NCBI RefSeq assembly: GCF_000425205.1
Contig: NZ_AULI01000008.1
Location: 62,001 to 126,000 of the forward strand
Source of the DNA: Pontibacillus halophilus JSM 076056 = DSM 19796
Lineage (GTDB): Bacteria; Bacillota; Bacilli; Bacillales; BH030062
Reading direction: 5' to 3'
Length of the DNA: 64,000 bases
The translations under genes and the position numbers were made by a program. The notes below the pieces were generated by a model, which worked only from the letters and a program-made list of their open reading frames with translations, had not been told where the DNA came from and did not search any database. Shown here piece by piece: positions 53,120-62,778 of the stretch. How positions within the stretch are numbered: position 1 is the stretch's first letter; each line of letters opens with the position of its first letter.

Positions 53120-53545
53120 CTATAAATTAAATACAACAACTCCTAAGATCATCATCGACACTCCGACGAGCTGAGGCTTTGTTACGCGTACTTTCGTTTG
53201 GCCAAACCAGCCATTACTTTCTATTAAGTAAGCCGTTAATAGTTGGGAGACGAGTAGAATGGAGATTGCGAATGCAGGTCCCATCATCTTCATCGCCGTC
53301 AACTCTGCAAATACGACAATTACCCCGAACGTACCGCCAAATAAATACACTTTCGGCACTTCTTTGAAGCCTTCTTTTCGACCATCTCTCATAATGATAT
53401 ACATGATAATAGCAAATAGTAACCCAACAAGCTGATTGAGTGAAGTGGTCTGCCATCCACCTAACTCGTCACTTAGTCGTGCATTAAACACCCCTTGCAT
53501 CGTAATACACAACCCTGCTGCAAGAGAAAATAACAACCCTTTCAT
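53120..53545 (-). CDS. YdcZ/DUF606 family small transporter, copy B
   Basis: 141 residues from the ATG at 53545, AGGAGG upstream; the longer frame is unsupported. Four to five helices with SLAAGLCITMQGVFNARLSDELG and TKPQLVGVSMMILGVVVF parallel copy A (QNVFNSRISERAG; NKAAGLILLIAGILVF). Unlike A it lacks the polar C-terminal tail. First gene of a B-crp-A operon with 11- and 15-base gaps. Confidence 0.86.
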   Translation of the reverse strand: MKGLLFSLAAGLCITMQGVFNARLSDELGGWQTTSLNQLVGLLFAIIMYIIMRDGRKEGFKEVPKVYLFGGTFGVIVVFAELTAMKMMGPAFAISILLVSQLLTAYLIESNGWFGQTKVRVTKPQLVGVSMMILGVVVFNL

Positions 53546-53764
53546 GTAGAAGACCTCCTTTCCTCTACTCATTAAAACCGATGAAGAAGAAGAATGAAAG
53601 GACATATGTCCCTAATTATAAATCGGGTAAGGGGCCGGTATTGGTGGTAGGTTTGTAATGTTTCGATGGAATCCCGAATGTAGCTAAGGCATTCGCGGGT
53701 GAGATGAGCATTAATTCTGAAGGGTTTGACACATTTTCAAATCAGTCACTTCGCTCACTACAAT

Positions 53765-53799
53765 GAAAAGAGACTGCCAAAACGGCAGCCTCTCTTATT
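53765..53799 (-). terminator. Terminator of the dehydrogenase gene
   Basis: Stem AAGAGA-GG-CTGCC / GGCAGTCTCTTTT with a two-base bulge, followed by TTTTCATT on the minus strand. Confidence 0.75.
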
Positions 53800-53812
53800 T
53801 CATAGTATTTTT

Positions 53813-54850
53813 TTACTCTTCAGGAAGAAGGACAACCTTCCCTAACTTCCCGCTTTCTTTGAAATAAGCTTGTGCATCTCTTGCCTCTGATAGAGGAAAT
53901 GTCTTTGCCACGGTTGGTTTTACTTTATATTGAGACACTGCTTGTAGTAGGTTCTTGAAATCTTCTCTTGTGCCAAGAACAGAGCCTAGTAAGGCAATAT
54001 GGTTTAGATAGACAGCGCGGAAATCCATATTCGTCTGTTGTCCACCTGAAGACCCCGACGTACAGAAGCGTCCTCCTTTTCGAAGCACTTGTAAGGACGT
54101 ATCAAAGAGAGCATCGCCAACTACATCAAGGACGACGTCCACTTTACCTACCTCTTCAAGAATGTCCTGTTGAAGGGTAGAAGATTTATAAGAGAAGACA
54201 TAGTCTGCCCCAAGCTCCTTCATCTTGTCGGAAAGCTCAAGGTCCCCAACAATAGCAATCACGGTTGCCCCTCTAACTTTCGATGCAATTTGGACATTGT
54301 ATGAACCCACGCCTCCATTCGCACCAGTTACCATGACGACATCTTCGCTCCCGACGTTCGATTGCTCAACCATATGCCAGGCAGTGAGCCCGCTCACAAC
54401 AACAACGGCACTTTGAGTATAGTCAGGTAAAGGCATTGGATAGCATAACTCTTCTTTCCATACTACATATTCAGCATATCCGCCGTCATATTCGGAACCG
54501 ATAAAGGAGAGGTCGTCTGATAAATGCTCCATACCTGCCTCTCCACTTGAAGTGAATGGAAATAAGATCACATCTTCTCCCACTTTGTGTGGTTCGACCC
54601 CTTCTCCGACTTCTACAATTTGCCCAGTGATATCTGAACCCGGAATGCGTGGAAATTGAACCCCTTCTGGTCTCCATCCAGACTCTTCTCCAGTGCCATA
54701 AGCTCCTTCGCGCATCCAGATTTCCGTATTGTTAATTCCACATGCCTTCACTTTCACGAGTACTTCCCCTGCATTAGGCGAAGGCACTTCTCGGTCTGTA
54801 ACTTGTAATTGTTCGAATCCCCCATAGCCTGTTACCTCAACAGCTTTCAT
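53813..54850 (-). CDS. Medium-chain dehydrogenase/quinone reductase (MDR family)
   Basis: 345 residues. GroES-like N-terminal half (KVKACGINNTEIWMREGAYG, GSDITGQIVEVGEGV) and Rossmann half (VMVTGANGGVGSYNVQIA near 170-187). The catalytic zinc Cys is present in KACGINN but the structural zinc Cys cluster is absent, as in quinone-oxidoreductase-like members. Substrate unknown. Single gene. Confidence 0.87.
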   Translation of the reverse strand: MKAVEVTGYGGFEQLQVTDREVPSPNAGEVLVKVKACGINNTEIWMREGAYGTGEESGWRPEGVQFPRIPGSDITGQIVEVGEGVEPHKVGEDVILFPFTSSGEAGMEHLSDDLSFIGSEYDGGYAEYVVWKEELCYPMPLPDYTQSAVVVVSGLTAWHMVEQSNVGSEDVVMVTGANGGVGSYNVQIASKVRGATVIAIVGDLELSDKMKELGADYVFSYKSSTLQQDILEEVGKVDVVLDVVGDALFDTSLQVLRKGGRFCTSGSSGGQQTNMDFRAVYLNHIALLGSVLGTREDFKNLLQAVSQYKVKPTVAKTFPLSEARDAQAYFKESGKLGKVVLLPEE

Positions 54851-55018
54851 AACGAATATCCCACTCCTTCACTCTATGTATACTAATATCGTATCACAAT
54901 TTATGGCGGACTATACGGAATCTGCCTATAGGCGTTTGGATACGAACTTGTAGGATTTATGAATGTGAAGGAGACGTATGGAAGGAATACGAACCTTTTC
55001 GTTTGAACGCTAGCACCT

Positions 55019-55051
55019 AAAAAAAGAAAGAGGAGATTACGTCCTCTTTCT
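55019..55051 (-). terminator. Terminator of the chemoreceptor gene
   Basis: Stem GAAAGAGGA / TCCTCTTTC followed by seven T residues on the minus strand. Confidence 0.9.
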
Positions 55052-56741
55052 ACCGTTTAAATTGAGCCACTTGCCCATTCAGTTCTTGCGCGATTGAACT
55101 CAAGCTATCGATTGTTTCTCTCACTTGATGCACCATAGCATCTTGCTGTTGGGCACTAGCTGCCACTTCTTCTGAAGAAGCAGAAGTTTCTTCAATGACC
55201 GCCGTAATACTCTCAATCATACGCTGTACGTTCACCGTATTATCATCAATGGATTTTAAGATCTCTTTCAATTGGCCCACATCATGCTCCGTGCTTTGGA
55301 CATGTTCCACAATTTGTCTTAAAGATTGTCCACCATCTTGGATGACACGCACTTGTTCTGTGAAGCGACTTTGATTGCTTTCCATCAACTGAATGGAACG
55401 GTGTGTCTCTCTTTGCGTTTCTTTAATAAGCGAAGAAATTCGTCCTGTCGCTTTCTTTGTTTCTTCTGCCAATTTCCGTACTTCTTCTGCCACTACAGAA
55501 AAGCCGAGTCCATGCTGACCTGCCCGTGCCGCTTCAATAGCTGCATTTAAGGAAAGCAAGTTTGTTTGTTCTGAAATGTCATGAATGAATTTAATAATAT
55601 CGCCAATCTGATTAGAACGCTCGCCAAGTGATTGTACAGTTTCAGTTGCTTCATTGAAATCACGTACAGTTGACTGGAGACCTTGAATCCCTTCCTCAAT
55701 ACTTGCTTGTCCACCTTGAGCCGCAGTAGTAGAAGAGGCCGCTCCTTTTAATGTTCTGTCAGCAAGCTCATTTCCAAACGATACTTTCTGAGTAGTATCT
55801 TGAATGGCGTCGAGTATATGACCAGCTTGCACAGATTGATCCTCAACCCCATGTGCCACTTCGTCGATGGTTACAGCAATTTGTGAAGCAGACTCTCCCG
55901 TTTGAGCTGTTAAGTCAGAAAGATTCAGACTGTTGTCTTGAATCTCGTTCGCGTCTCGTTGAATAGCAGTGACAAGGGAGGAAAGCTGTACACGCATTTG
56001 TTCAAACTCATTTGCAAGCATCCCAATTTCATCTTTACGTTTAACTTCCATCGGTTGGGTTAAATCTCCGTTGGCAATCTGCTGCGCCCCCTCCCCAACA
56101 ACTCGGAGGCTCTTAGTAATCCCACTCGAGATGCGATTACTTACCACGCCAACAACGATTAGCCCTCCTGCCAAAATGATTAAGGACAGAATTGTAAGTT
56201 GTTCCATGCTTTCTTCAATGTTACTCATTTCTGTTCGAAGTTCACTCTTACGACCTTCTAAATAAGCATCAAGCTCTCCATTAATGTCATTTCTTAAGTC
56301 ATCAAAGCCTGCCATGTATAGATTTCCTGTATTCTGCCCACCGGAAATATACCCTTGAGCCATTTGTCTCCCATAGTTGTAGAAACGCTGGAACAAGCTG
56401 CTGCTGTTCTCGAGAAGTTGCTTATTCTCCTTGTCTGTTTCAATAGATTGCAACGTCTCCATCCGCTCTTCAAAACGCTCTGATACTTCCCTCGCTTTGT
56501 CAAACCCTTGATCGTAGCCTTGGCCGCCGCCCGTTGCACTAATTTCCGTTAGCCATTGTTGAACTTCTACCACATCAAGCTTTAACTCTTGTGATAAGAG
56601 AGCGGTTTCAATAGATTGATCCTTAATAGACTTAATGGTGTTGTTATATGTATAGATCTTACTAATTAGAAATAATTCTGTTCCCCCTAGCACGAGAAAG
56701 GCTAAAAAACTTATCAAAAACAGTTTCTTACGTATACTCAT
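55050..56741 (-). CDS. Methyl-accepting chemotaxis protein
   Basis: 563 residues. Membrane helix 1 (~7-27), a ~150-residue helical extracellular domain (four-helix-bundle type, with QDEQ-poor [17 protein letters not shown]), helix 2 (~181-199), HAMP (~200-255) and a signalling domain with the CheA/CheW-binding hairpin [41 protein letters not shown]. The sensory domain recalls 4HB_MCP types binding amino acids or related small ligands; ligand unknown. Confidence 0.93.
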   Translation of the reverse strand: MSIRKKLFLISFLAFLVLGGTELFLISKIYTYNNTIKSIKDQSIETALLSQELKLDVVEVQQWLTEISATGGGQGYDQGFDKAREVSERFEERMETLQSIETDKENKQLLENSSSLFQRFYNYGRQMAQGYISGGQNTGNLYMAGFDDLRNDINGELDAYLEGRKSELRTEMSNIEESMEQLTILSLIILAGGLIVVGVVSNRISSGITKSLRVVGEGAQQIANGDLTQPMEVKRKDEIGMLANEFEQMRVQLSSLVTAIQRDANEIQDNSLNLSDLTAQTGESASQIAVTIDEVAHGVEDQSVQAGHILDAIQDTTQKVSFGNELADRTLKGAASSTTAAQGGQASIEEGIQGLQSTVRDFNEATETVQSLGERSNQIGDIIKFIHDISEQTNLLSLNAAIEAARAGQHGLGFSVVAEEVRKLAEETKKATGRISSLIKETQRETHRSIQLMESNQSRFTEQVRVIQDGGQSLRQIVEHVQSTEHDVGQLKEILKSIDDNTVNVQRMIESITAVIEETSASSEEVAASAQQQDAMVHQVRETIDSLSSIAQELNGQVAQFKR

Positions 56742-56938
56742 ACCTCATTCCCCCATCTTCAAGCCCCGCGACCACGTGTCGCACATGGTTCATTATATTT
56801 ATACTACGTGTAAAAATAGCGAAACTCAAGTAATTTTTAGAAAATTACTATAACTTTAGAATTAGATTCATAAGGAAGTCGTTCTACAAAAGAACTAGAC
56901 ATGGTAAAGTGGAAGTAAATAGGAAGGAGGGGGTATTG

Positions 56939-57223
56939 ATGTCCCGTGATCAATACTTTGCGTTTCACATCGTTTCAGCCATCATGGGGGTCGTTGGACT
57001 GCTTGTCTTATTCTATAGTGGGCCTCTTTCTGGTTCATTGGCAAATTCATGGGGTGGCTATGGGGTTACTCAAGAAATTGCAGCACTTACAAGTATCATT
57101 GTGATCGGAACTGTCGCGCTTGTATCAGGAGTCATTGGGTGGTTCTGGACACTCGTTTATTTATTACCAAATACACAAGAAAAAACGCCTTCTCAGCAAG
57201 AAGACGTTCATGAACAACTATAA
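56939..57223 (+). CDS. Small membrane protein
   Basis: 94 residues from the ATG at 56939, AAGGAGGGGG upstream (the 30-base longer frame lacks it). Two long helices (~8-28, ~43-73) separated by SGSLANSWGGYG, then a cytosolic tail KTPSQQEDVHEQL. No family recognised. Confidence 0.65.
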   Translation: MSRDQYFAFHIVSAIMGVVGLLVLFYSGPLSGSLANSWGGYGVTQEIAALTSIIVIGTVALVSGVIGWFWTLVYLLPNTQEKTPSQQEDVHEQL

Positions 57224-57248
57224 CATTCATAGTCGAGAAGTTTACCCT

Positions 57249-57461
57249 TTAAGAAGCTGATGTTGTTCGTGCTGCTCTAATGGTGCGTACGAGCTGAACT
57301 AGACTATTCACTCCAATAATAATTCCCAATAATGCATAAAGCTCACCACGGTTCAGCTCATAAGGATTTAGAATGTACCCGATTGTAAGCAATACTGCAA
57401 ATAATACGATAAAGGCGTGAAAGAGCCCCTTTACTTTAGCAGACAGCGGATGGTCTTTCAT
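57249..57461 (-). CDS. Small two-helix membrane protein
   Basis: 70 residues, AAGGGG seven bases upstream. Helices at about 12-30 and 40-58, basic RTIRAARTT tail. Convergent with the previous gene. No family recognised. Confidence 0.6.
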   Translation of the reverse strand: MKDHPLSAKVKGLFHAFIVLFAVLLTIGYILNPYELNRGELYALLGIIIGVNSLVQLVRTIRAARTTSAS

Positions 57462-57542
57462 CCAATACCCCTTTCATCCATCTAAACTCTCAAACAACTT
57501 CATCCTACCATATTGTAGAACTCACCTACACCAAATTTATAC

Positions 57543-57583
57543 AAAAAAGGTACAAAAGGACTTTCCATAAAGGAAAGTCCTTC
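57543..57583 (-). terminator. Terminator of the arginine operon
   Basis: Stem AAGGACTTTCC / GGAAAGTCCTT, then TTTTG and later TTTTTT on the minus strand, right after argF. Confidence 0.85.
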
Positions 57584-57589
57584 TATAAC

Positions 57590-58522
57590 TTAGTGATCTC
57601 GAAGTAAGTACAAGAGCAATGCTTTCTGAGCGTGAAGACGATTCTCCGCTTGGTCGAACACAACAGATTGTGAGCCATCCAAGACCTCTGCTTCCACTTC
57701 TTCTCCGCGGTGAGCAGGCAGGCAATGCATAAAGAGGCAATCTGGCTTTGCTAGTTTCATAGATGCTTCCGACACTTGAAAAGGTGCAAAAACCGCTTTA
57801 CGAGCTTCACTTTCTTCTTCCTGCCCCATACTTGCCCACACATCCGTATAGATCGCATCGGCGCCCTGAACCGCTTCATCCTTATGGTGGGTAATAGAAA
57901 CCGTTCCTCCTGAAGCATTGGCCTTCTCGATTGCACGCTGTGTAATGGATCCATTAGGTTCATAGCCATTCGGGCAAGCTATCACGACGTCCATCCCCAT
58001 TAAAGCGCCTCCGAGCATAAGAGAATGGGCGACGTTGTTTCCATCACCAACATAAACAATCTTTCTCCCCTTCAAGTCATGCTTATATTCATAGATTGTG
58101 AGCAAGTCGGCAAGTGTCTGAACAGGGTGGTACAGGTCTGATAGCCCGTTAATTACGGGTACATCAGCAGCTTCTGCAAACCGCTCAATCGTTTCATGTT
58201 CATTAGTTCTAAGCATCACCGCACTGACGTAACGAGACATCACTTTCGCTGTATCTTCAATCGTCTCCCCTCGCCCTAATTGAATGTCCCTTGTAGGGAG
58301 ATGAATCGCGTGCCCCCCTAGTTGAAGCATGGCCACTTCGAATGAAATTCGCGTCCTAGTTGAAGACTTCTCGAAGATCATGCCGAGAATTTGCCCCGAC
58401 AAGCGGTCGTCTCCACCTTGATGCTTTAGCAAATAAGCTTTCTGTACAAGATGCTCAATTTCTTCTTCCGTCCAATTGTTAAGAGTGAGAAAATCTTTCT
58501 TTTTGACTGCGAGTTGTTTCAC
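57590..58522 (-). CDS. argF: ArgF: ornithine carbamoyltransferase
   Basis: 310 residues from the GTG at 58522, with GGGGG nine bases upstream; the ATG at 58531 sits directly on that purine run. Carbamoyl-phosphate loop SSTRTRISFE, LGRGETIEDTAKVMSRY, HPVQTLADLLT and ornithine-binding HCLPAHRGEE are all present. Makes citrulline from carbamoyl phosphate supplied by CarAB. It overlaps carB by 44 bases and ends the operon. Confidence 0.96.
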   Translation of the reverse strand: MKQLAVKKKDFLTLNNWTEEEIEHLVQKAYLLKHQGGDDRLSGQILGMIFEKSSTRTRISFEVAMLQLGGHAIHLPTRDIQLGRGETIEDTAKVMSRYVSAVMLRTNEHETIERFAEAADVPVINGLSDLYHPVQTLADLLTIYEYKHDLKGRKIVYVGDGNNVAHSLMLGGALMGMDVVIACPNGYEPNGSITQRAIEKANASGGTVSITHHKDEAVQGADAIYTDVWASMGQEEESEARKAVFAPFQVSEASMKLAKPDCLFMHCLPAHRGEEVEAEVLDGSQSVVFDQAENRLHAQKALLLYLLRDH

Positions 58523-61500
58523 TCGACCCATCCCCCTTTATGTGGTGTTCTACTGCTAACCATTCTTGCATCGACTGAAGAGGTCTTGATTGCGTTTCAT
58601 TCGTTATCCATTGCACTTGATCAAGATGGGTGAAGCACTGCAAGCCGTGATTGACTGCAAGTTCACGTACTAGAGAACCGAATTCGGCTTCTTTCTGTTC
58701 CATATGCGGCAAGGACAATACCGCCTGAACACGCTTTTCCGTGATGGCTTTCTTCATCATACTTGCTTCTTTCTCTATTTCTATTACAGGAACGTTATGT
58801 TTTACTAACTCTTGATAACTACCCTTTGGTGCATAGAGTGAAGTCCCTTCTCCTACGAGTCTCTCTAGATGCGGAAGGGCTTCCTCGATTTTAGAGACCG
58901 GCATAGATACCAATAACCCCAAGTCACGAGAATCAATTCCGTGAGTGGCGTATAATTGATCCATTGTTTCAGAAAGCGTGAGCGTTTCTCCAGTCGATTT
59001 CATGTTCGGTCCAACGGCGTGGTCTACCCCTTTTAGCTTTCGAGCAGAATAAATCGGACGCTTTAAGGCAACATACTCTTTCTCGGCTACAAGGCCTGTC
59101 ACTGGGAATTTAGCATGTGCTGGGAGGAGCGCTTCCATTGCCCATCCAACTACATCAATTCCTGTTACTTTACTTATGACGGGTACCGTTCGTGAAGCTC
59201 GTGGATTCACTTCTAACACGTAGACCATTCCATCTTGTATCACGTACTGGATATTCATAAGTCCTTGCACACCGAGCGCTTCGGAGAGTTTTCTTGCGTA
59301 CGCCACAAGCAGTTGCTGTTCCCTTTCATCAATCGTCTGAGGAGGGTAAACAGTTGTACTGTCTCCAGAATGAACACCCGCTCTTTCTAAGTGCTCCATA
59401 ATGCCAGGGATGACAATTTCATTGCCGTTACAGATAACATCCACTTCACACTCTTTCCCCTCGATGAAGGAGTCGAGCAAGAGGGGCCACCACTGTTCAG
59501 AGGAGATGTGCAAAGCATCCACATATTGCTGTAACGCATACTCGGAGCTTAGAATTTGCATGTGCTGCCCACCTGTAACGTAGGATGGACGAACGAGGAG
59601 TGGATAAGCCAGCTCTTTGGCTGTGCTGACCAATTGCTCTTTGTTCCATGCACGACCACCTGGAATAGATGGAATCTCCAAGTCTTGTAGCAACGAATAG
59701 AACGCTCCCCGATCTTCCACAAGGTGGATGCTCGATACGGACGTGCCTAGAATCGGTACACCCGCTCTTTCCAGTTCACTCGCAAGGGAAATCGCACTTT
59801 GCCCACCAAATTGAACAGCAACACCTGCCACGTGTTCTTTATCAATCACAGCAAGCACATCTTCTGCGGTGAGTGGCTCAAAGTAGAGGGTATCCGCGAC
59901 AGAGAAATCTGTACTTACGGTTTCTGGATTATTATTGATGACGACTGTTCGATAGCCAAGTTCCTTCGCCTTCATCGTCGCCTTCACGGATGCATAGTCA
60001 AATTCAATTCCTTGACCAATCCGGATTGGCCCTGAACCAAGAATGACAATCGCAGGCGATGAAGATTGACTTCCTTCGTGCTCCCCTAAGTAAGTGGAGT
60101 AGTAATACGGGGTCATCGCCTCAAATTCAGCGGCACATGTATCGACTTGCTTCATGCCAGGTTGAATGCGATATGCTTTCCTTAAAGAACGTATAGCTTC
60201 CTCTGACTTGTTCGTTGCTTTAGCTATCCATCCATCGCTGATGTTTAGACGTTTCGCCTTTAATAGAAGTTCTTTCGATAGCGGTTCAGAAAGGAGCAGT
60301 TGTTCAACGTTGATCACTCTCTTGATCTTGTTTAAGAACCAGTAATCGATGAACGTATACGCGTGAACATCTTCTACACTCCACCCTTCTTTAAATGCTT
60401 CGGCTATATAGAATAGGCGTTCGTCGGTCGGATGCGTTAGATTACTTACGAGCTGTTCATGGGTACAAGTTACCGGCAATCCGTCGCTTAGTGCGTACAC
60501 GTGTGTCTCCATTGAGCGAATAGCTTTATTCAACGCACCTTCAAAACTACGGTCGAGCGCCATCACTTCTCCTGTTGCTTTCATTTGTGTACCTAGACTC
60601 CGCTCTCCTTCAGGGAATTTATCAAACGGAAAACGAGGCAATTTCACAACGAGATAATCAAGCGCTGGCTCAAAGGCGGCCGTTGTCGTTTCTGTAATCG
60701 GGTTCGGTATTTCAGAGAGCGCATAGCCAATTGAACACTTTGCTGCCATTCGTGCAATCGGATACCCGGTGGCCTTGGAGGCAAGAGCCGAGGAACGACT
60801 CACTCTTGGGTTCACTTCAATGATTTGATAATCGTCACTTTCTGGGTCGAGGCCGAACTGGATATTGCACCCCCCGATAACACCGAGTGCGCGAATCACT
60901 TTAATCGACACGTTGCGGAGCAGCTGATACTGGTTATCCGTTAGCGTTTGTGAAGGTGCGACAACGATTGAGTCTCCTGTGTGAATGCCAACAGGATCTA
61001 CATTCTCCATGTTGCATACAATCATGCACGTGTCCTTCTCATCACGCATCACCTCGTATTCGATTTCCTTCCACCCACGCATACTCCTCTCAATAAGGAC
61101 TTGAGAGATTGGAGAGAGAGACAGCCCCCGTTCGACAATGTCGGTCAGTTGATCAGCCGAGTACGCAAAGCCCCCTCCTTCTCCACCAAGCGTATACGCA
61201 GGTCGGATCATGATGGGATAGCCGATGGCAGTAGCATGTTGTAGTGCTTCCTCAAGAGTCGTTGCAATCTTGGACTCGGAAATCGGTTCTCCAATGTCTC
61301 GCATCAGCTTTCGAAACTGCTCTCGGTCCTCCCCTTGTTGAATCGATTCGACAGATGTACCCAATACTTCAATACCAAGTCGCTCGAATACACCATCCTC
61401 ATATAGATTGATTGTTAAATTGAGTCCCGTTTGTCCACCGAGAGACCCAATGACTCCGTCTGGTTGTTCCTTCTCGAGAATCCTTGTTACATTCTCTACC

Positions 61501-61709
61501 GTCATGGGTTCCATATACACTACATCAGCAATCGATTCATCGGTCATTATGGTGGCTGGGTTATGATTGATGAGGACAACTTCAATTCCTTCTTCCTTCA
61601 ACGCAAGGCATGCTTGCGTCCCAGCGTAATCAAATTCTGCGGCCTGCCCAATGACAATTGGTCCAGAACCGAATATAGCCACTTTTTTCAGCTCTTTACG
61701 GTATGGCAT
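58479..61709 (-). CDS. carB: CarB: carbamoyl-phosphate synthase large subunit (arginine operon)
   Basis: 1076 residues in two homologous halves, each with an ATP-grasp site: first from KKVAIFGSGPIVIGQAAEFDYAGTQA, second from VILGSGPIRIGQGIEFDYASVKA near 565. Each has a SLGGQTGLN / QFGGQSAIS phosphate loop and EVNPR(V/A)SR. The C-terminal allosteric domain (MGS-like) ends in a long tail SSETTRSQKERFSHS encoded inside argF. Genetic setting argD-carA-carB-argF identifies the arginine-specific enzyme rather than pyrAB, though length exceeds B. subtilis CarB (about 1030). Confidence 0.95.
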   Translation of the reverse strand: MPYRKELKKVAIFGSGPIVIGQAAEFDYAGTQACLALKEEGIEVVLINHNPATIMTDESIADVVYMEPMTVENVTRILEKEQPDGVIGSLGGQTGLNLTINLYEDGVFERLGIEVLGTSVESIQQGEDREQFRKLMRDIGEPISESKIATTLEEALQHATAIGYPIMIRPAYTLGGEGGGFAYSADQLTDIVERGLSLSPISQVLIERSMRGWKEIEYEVMRDEKDTCMIVCNMENVDPVGIHTGDSIVVAPSQTLTDNQYQLLRNVSIKVIRALGVIGGCNIQFGLDPESDDYQIIEVNPRVSRSSALASKATGYPIARMAAKCSIGYALSEIPNPITETTTAAFEPALDYLVVKLPRFPFDKFPEGERSLGTQMKATGEVMALDRSFEGALNKAIRSMETHVYALSDGLPVTCTHEQLVSNLTHPTDERLFYIAEAFKEGWSVEDVHAYTFIDYWFLNKIKRVINVEQLLLSEPLSKELLLKAKRLNISDGWIAKATNKSEEAIRSLRKAYRIQPGMKQVDTCAAEFEAMTPYYYSTYLGEHEGSQSSSPAIVILGSGPIRIGQGIEFDYASVKATMKAKELGYRTVVINNNPETVSTDFSVADTLYFEPLTAEDVLAVIDKEHVAGVAVQFGGQSAISLASELERAGVPILGTSVSSIHLVEDRGAFYSLLQDLEIPSIPGGRAWNKEQLVSTAKELAYPLLVRPSYVTGGQHMQILSSEYALQQYVDALHISSEQWWPLLLDSFIEGKECEVDVICNGNEIVIPGIMEHLERAGVHSGDSTTVYPPQTIDEREQQLLVAYARKLSEALGVQGLMNIQYVIQDGMVYVLEVNPRASRTVPVISKVTGIDVVGWAMEALLPAHAKFPVTGLVAEKEYVALKRPIYSARKLKGVDHAVGPNMKSTGETLTLSETMDQLYATHGIDSRDLGLLVSMPVSKIEEALPHLERLVGEGTSLYAPKGSYQELVKHNVPVIEIEKEASMMKKAITEKRVQAVLSLPHMEQKEAEFGSLVRELAVNHGLQCFTHLDQVQWITNETQSRPLQSMQEWLAVEHHIKGDGSSETTRSQKERFSHS

Positions 61710-62778
61710 AGTACGACGACTCTCCCTTTTGCAGCATGTCAGTGAATCCGTTGAATAGGTGGGACGTATCTGTTGGTCCTGCGTGGGCCTCTGGATGGAA
61801 CTGTACAGAGGTAATCGGTTTGTACCGATGCTTCATCCCTTCAATAGAACCATCGTGGAGGTGCACAAAGTGTGAGTGAAATGGAGTCCCAGCTAACGTT
61901 TCTGGCACAATTTCGTAGCCATGGTTCTGAGCGGTCATCCACACTTTCCCAGTCTCGAGTTCTTGGACAGGATGATTTGACCCACGATGTCCGAATGATA
62001 ACTTTCTCGTCTTCGCCCCATATGCCAATCCTAGCAATTGATGACCAAGGCAAATCCCGAATGTTGGGTAATCCTCTACAAGGTTACGAATCGTTGAGAA
62101 TAAGAAAGATAACTCTTGCGGGTCTCCAGGTCCATTACTTAGTACAAGCCCATCTGGACATAAGGCACGAATGTCCGCTTCGCTCGTATCGTAAGGCACG
62201 ACCGTCACCTTCAGACGAGACTGTTGAAGCAAATGTAGAATTGACTTCTTACAGCCGAAATCAAGTACGACGACGTGAGCGCCATCACCCTCGTAATGCT
62301 GGTACGACGTGGTTGAGACATCATGAACAAGAGAAGATTGATCCTTCCATTCATAAGTTGATGCTTGAAGAGGTTTCTCGAGAAGTAGCTTCCCTTTCAT
62401 GACACCATGGTCCCGAATGTGCTTCACGAGCACTCGCGTATCCACTCCAGTCAATGTTGGAATTCCGTTCGACAACAGGTAATTAGTAAACGTATTTGTA
62501 GATCGGAAGTGACTTGGCTCGATGCATTGTTCTCCTGTAATGACCCCATTCAAGAACAATCGCTCACTTTCCTTATCCTGTTGGTTGACCCCGTAATTTC
62601 CGATTTGAGGGTAGCAGAAGACAAGAATCTGACCAGCGTAGGACGGGTCTGTCACAATCTCTTGATAGCCTGTCATGCTCGTGTTAAAGACAACCTCCCC
62701 TTCACCTTCTAATGCCTCTGTCGGAAACCACCCAGGAAAAACGACGCCATCTTCTAAAAGTAAGTAGCCTTCTTTCAT
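61696..62778 (-). CDS. carA: CarA: carbamoyl-phosphate synthase small subunit
   Basis: 360 residues, GGAGG ribosome-binding site inside argD. N-terminal CarA domain (GEGEVVFNTSMTGYQEI, QIGNYG) and C-terminal class I glutaminase with Cys243 (FGICLGHQLLG), His328 and Glu330 (SVQFHPEAHAGP). Overlaps carB by 14 bases and argD by four (ATGA), indicating coupled translation. Confidence 0.96.
   Translation of the reverse strand: MKEGYLLLEDGVVFPGWFPTEALEGEGEVVFNTSMTGYQEIVTDPSYAGQILVFCYPQIGNYGVNQQDKESERLFLNGVITGEQCIEPSHFRSTNTFTNYLLSNGIPTLTGVDTRVLVKHIRDHGVMKGKLLLEKPLQASTYEWKDQSSLVHDVSTTSYQHYEGDGAHVVVLDFGCKKSILHLLQQSRLKVTVVPYDTSEADIRALCPDGLVLSNGPGDPQELSFLFSTIRNLVEDYPTFGICLGHQLLGLAYGAKTRKLSFGHRGSNHPVQELETGKVWMTAQNHGYEIVPETLAGTPFHSHFVHLHDGSIEGMKHRYKPITSVQFHPEAHAGPTDTSHLFNGFTDMLQKGESSYYAIP

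Noticed and set aside
61872-62402. 176-codon plus-strand reading frame opposite carA
   Set aside because: Mirror of the conserved carA sequence; no ribosome-binding site or independent domain.
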